Positions 62,620-64,000 of a stretch of 64,000 nucleotides of DNA are shown piece after piece (position 1 is the first letter of the stretch; every line of letters starts with the position of its first letter). The position numbers were made by a program, and so were the translations under genes. Under the pieces are notes generated by a model. It was not told where the DNA came from. It made no database searches and worked only from the letters and a program-made list of their open reading frames with translations. Source of the stretch: Desulfovibrio sp. JC022 (GTDB taxonomy: Bacteria; Desulfobacterota; Desulfovibrionia; Desulfovibrionales; Desulfovibrionaceae); assembly GCF_010470665.1 (NCBI RefSeq), contig NZ_VOPZ01000006.1:160224-224223 (forward strand), in the 5' to 3' direction.

Positions 62620-63357
62620 TCACCCGAACCAAAGTTTCAGGCTGTGCTCAAGCAGAACCTTGTACGCCAGATACATCCCCCCCGTGACCAACACAGGCAG
62701 GAGAAAGAAAACCAGAGAAACCGGATCGAAAACCCGCCCGTAACAACACTTGCGCGGCGCGGACTCCCCTGTTCCGTAAGATTGCGGAAAAGCTGGTCCG
62801 CCGTCTGCCGTATCGCTTCCGGGTATACGGGCTACGCATTCCCGACGCAGTTCTTCAAGCCGGCTTTCCCCGGACTCACTGAAATACTTCCCGGTATAAC
62901 CGAGCGAGAGACAAAGGGCATAGACTTCCAGAACTTCGACGAGTCCATTTCCGTTAGCATTTGCAGGGTCTTCACCTTCTTTTTCCATATCCGCAAAAAG
63001 ACTTTGATCCACCGGACCGTTATTACGGTTAAACAACTTATCCAGACGCTCAAAAAACTCTTCGCCCGCATTGGCTGTTCCATAAAATTCCCGCTGCAAA
63101 GGATGCTTAAGCCATTCACGCACTCCTTCCCACTTTGAAACAAGCACAGCCTCGTCCGCCCATGCAAAAACCGCAAACCGGGCATCATCGTAAAGCCCTG
63201 CGGGAATATCCAGCAGATCACTACGGTCATCCATGCGGCTGATCAGGCCCCTAACATCATCACGCACCTGCCCGTACTCCACCCCGACCATTTCCGGTGA
63301 TCCGGTCAGGAGCCTGATGTAGGTAAAGAGTTCGAGGAAGCAATCGGAGAGGTGCAT
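62620..63357 (-). CDS. tssL: Type VI secretion protein TssL (DotU)
   Basis: 245 residues, cytoplasmic hook domain with DDARFAVFAWADEAVL near 57-72 and LEVYALCLSLGYTGKYF near 143-159, both diagnostic of DotU. One C-terminal membrane helix (VSLVFFLLPVLVTGGMYLAYKVLL) anchors it. There is no peptidoglycan-binding extension beyond that helix, which may explain the separate AMIN protein at 58359. It follows tssK by four bases. Confidence 0.94.
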   Translation of the reverse strand: MHLSDCFLELFTYIRLLTGSPEMVGVEYGQVRDDVRGLISRMDDRSDLLDIPAGLYDDARFAVFAWADEAVLVSKWEGVREWLKHPLQREFYGTANAGEEFFERLDKLFNRNNGPVDQSLFADMEKEGEDPANANGNGLVEVLEVYALCLSLGYTGKYFSESGESRLEELRRECVARIPGSDTADGGPAFPQSYGTGESAPRKCCYGRVFDPVSLVFFLLPVLVTGGMYLAYKVLLEHSLKLWFG

Positions 63358-63361
63358 ATTT

Positions 63362-64000
63362 TTATCCCCTCATAGCGGCAATGTAGACCGCAAGGTCACT
63401 GGGTGCGCTGTCCCAATAAAGGGAAAGACTTCCTGAACGGACGACATCCTCCCAATGCGGGGAGTCCGTATCAATACGGAAGCACAAGGCCCCTTTAGAC
63501 CTCGGCAGACCGGGTGGCAGATTTTCCATATGGATCATACCGATCCCCTGCACCGCACGGGCCAGCAGGGTACTCATGCCGTGGGTGGCGGAAAGCTTGG
63601 CAATTTTCAGCAGCTCCGGCAAAGCCTGTTCCGGATTTTCGGTCTTGACCAACAACCAGAAGGTATTTCCGGCTGCAAAGGCCCGTTCCGGCATCTCCAC
63701 AGTAAAATATGGATCGCTGAAAACAAACTGGCTCATGAATTCCGGTCCGGCGGTCAGGCTGTCCAGAATGTTAGTCACGATTTCGCGGGCTTTTTCAAAG
63801 CAGGGACCGATGTTTTCATGATCGTAATCAGGCAGGATCTTCTGCCCGTCCGGCCCTTCGCCAAGGGCGGACATCTCCCGCGAAAACGAGGATAATTCCC
63901 CTATCATCTGGCGCAGCAGCCCGAAAGCATGCCATGGATGGATATGCGGGGCCGTGGCAAAATGATCCAATTGCGGGGCGTAACGATTCAGGCTGCGCAA
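63362..64000 (-). CDS. tssK: Type VI secretion baseplate protein TssK (5' end cut by window edge)
   Basis: The C-terminal 212 or so residues of TssK: PHIHPWHAFGLLRQMIGELSSFS opens the helical middle region and the end (ENLPPGLPRSKGALCFRIDTDSPHWEDVV) matches the C-terminal receptor-binding domain. The frame runs through the window edge with no convincing start, so the N-terminal half lies outside. TssK links the baseplate to the TssJLM membrane complex, fitting the order tssK-tssL-tssM. Confidence 0.92.
   Translation of the reverse strand: MRSLNRYAPQLDHFATAPHIHPWHAFGLLRQMIGELSSFSREMSALGEGPDGQKILPDYDHENIGPCFEKAREIVTNILDSLTAGPEFMSQFVFSDPYFTVEMPERAFAAGNTFWLLVKTENPEQALPELLKIAKLSATHGMSTLLARAVQGIGMIHMENLPPGLPRSKGALCFRIDTDSPHWEDVVRSGSLSLYWDSAPSDLAVYIAAMRG

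Overview
The window looks like the chromosome of a marine, sulfate-reducing Desulfovibrio-group bacterium (Maridesulfovibrio / D. salexigens-like). This is inferred from the CutC choline lyase, which matches the D. alaskensis type residue for residue at the catalytic positions. Supporting signs are the many sigma-54 regulators, the pentahaem TorC, nickel-pincer cofactor genes and base composition that looks near 50% GC by eye. No 16S gene is present, so species is not decided.

Layout. 0-10 kb: signalling genes on the minus strand (a partial HDOD protein, a HAD phosphatase, a CheY-like regulator, a REC-kinase, a REC-HD-GYP protein and a very large BvgS-like kinase with four tandem periplasmic binding domains). 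10-12.4 kb: two glycosyltransferases around a methyltransferase. 12.4-13.7 kb: a patatin lipoprotein. 13.9-17 kb: larC, larE and larB, which make the nickel-pincer nucleotide, without larA.

17.1-33.7 kb (minus strand): a complete choline-utilisation (cut) glycyl-radical microcompartment locus. It holds CutC and CutD, an active acylating aldehyde dehydrogenase, a second aldehyde dehydrogenase lacking the catalytic Cys and Asn, an iron alcohol dehydrogenase, PduL, a PduS-like electron carrier, EutJ, EutP, two uncharacterised small proteins and eight shell proteins. Choline would enter, CutC would release trimethylamine (TMA) and acetaldehyde, and the aldehyde would go to acetyl-CoA then acetyl-phosphate, or to ethanol. 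34.5-36.8 kb (plus strand): a DMT transporter, an 88-residue partner and a MerR/GyrI-like regulator. Between the two arms lie divergent promoters with 19-20 bp spacers and a shared half-site, typical of MerR control.

37-47.4 kb: a trimethylamine N-oxide (TMAO) respiration block (FmdE-MoeA fusion, periplasmic-sensing hybrid kinase, NtrC-family regulator, then torC-torD-torA). Four perfect TGTCC-N9-GGACA palindromes lie ahead of the two transcription units, and a textbook sigma-54 promoter precedes torC. TMA is thus the product of both neighbouring systems.

47.5-49.9 kb: DUF362, an M14-like peptidase and a Fur-family regulator. 50-57.8 kb: a sigma-54 activator with a five-Cys N-terminal cluster, then an operon of diaminopropionate ammonia-lyase (TTG start), M24 peptidase, BCCT transporter, YgeY-like M20 hydrolase and RidA. 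The activator's palindrome (TATTCTCAAAATGAGAATA) occurs before its own gene and again, doubled, upstream of the operon's sigma-54 promoter. I regard this as the least described pathway in the window. 57.8-64 kb: a thioesterase and the end of a type VI secretion cluster (AMIN-domain protein, tssM, tssL, partial tssK).

Nine copies of a modular palindromic repeat, in two subtypes with common ends, occupy intergenic gaps at 15-25 kb and 42-45 kb. No tRNA, rRNA, insertion sequence or CRISPR array was seen.
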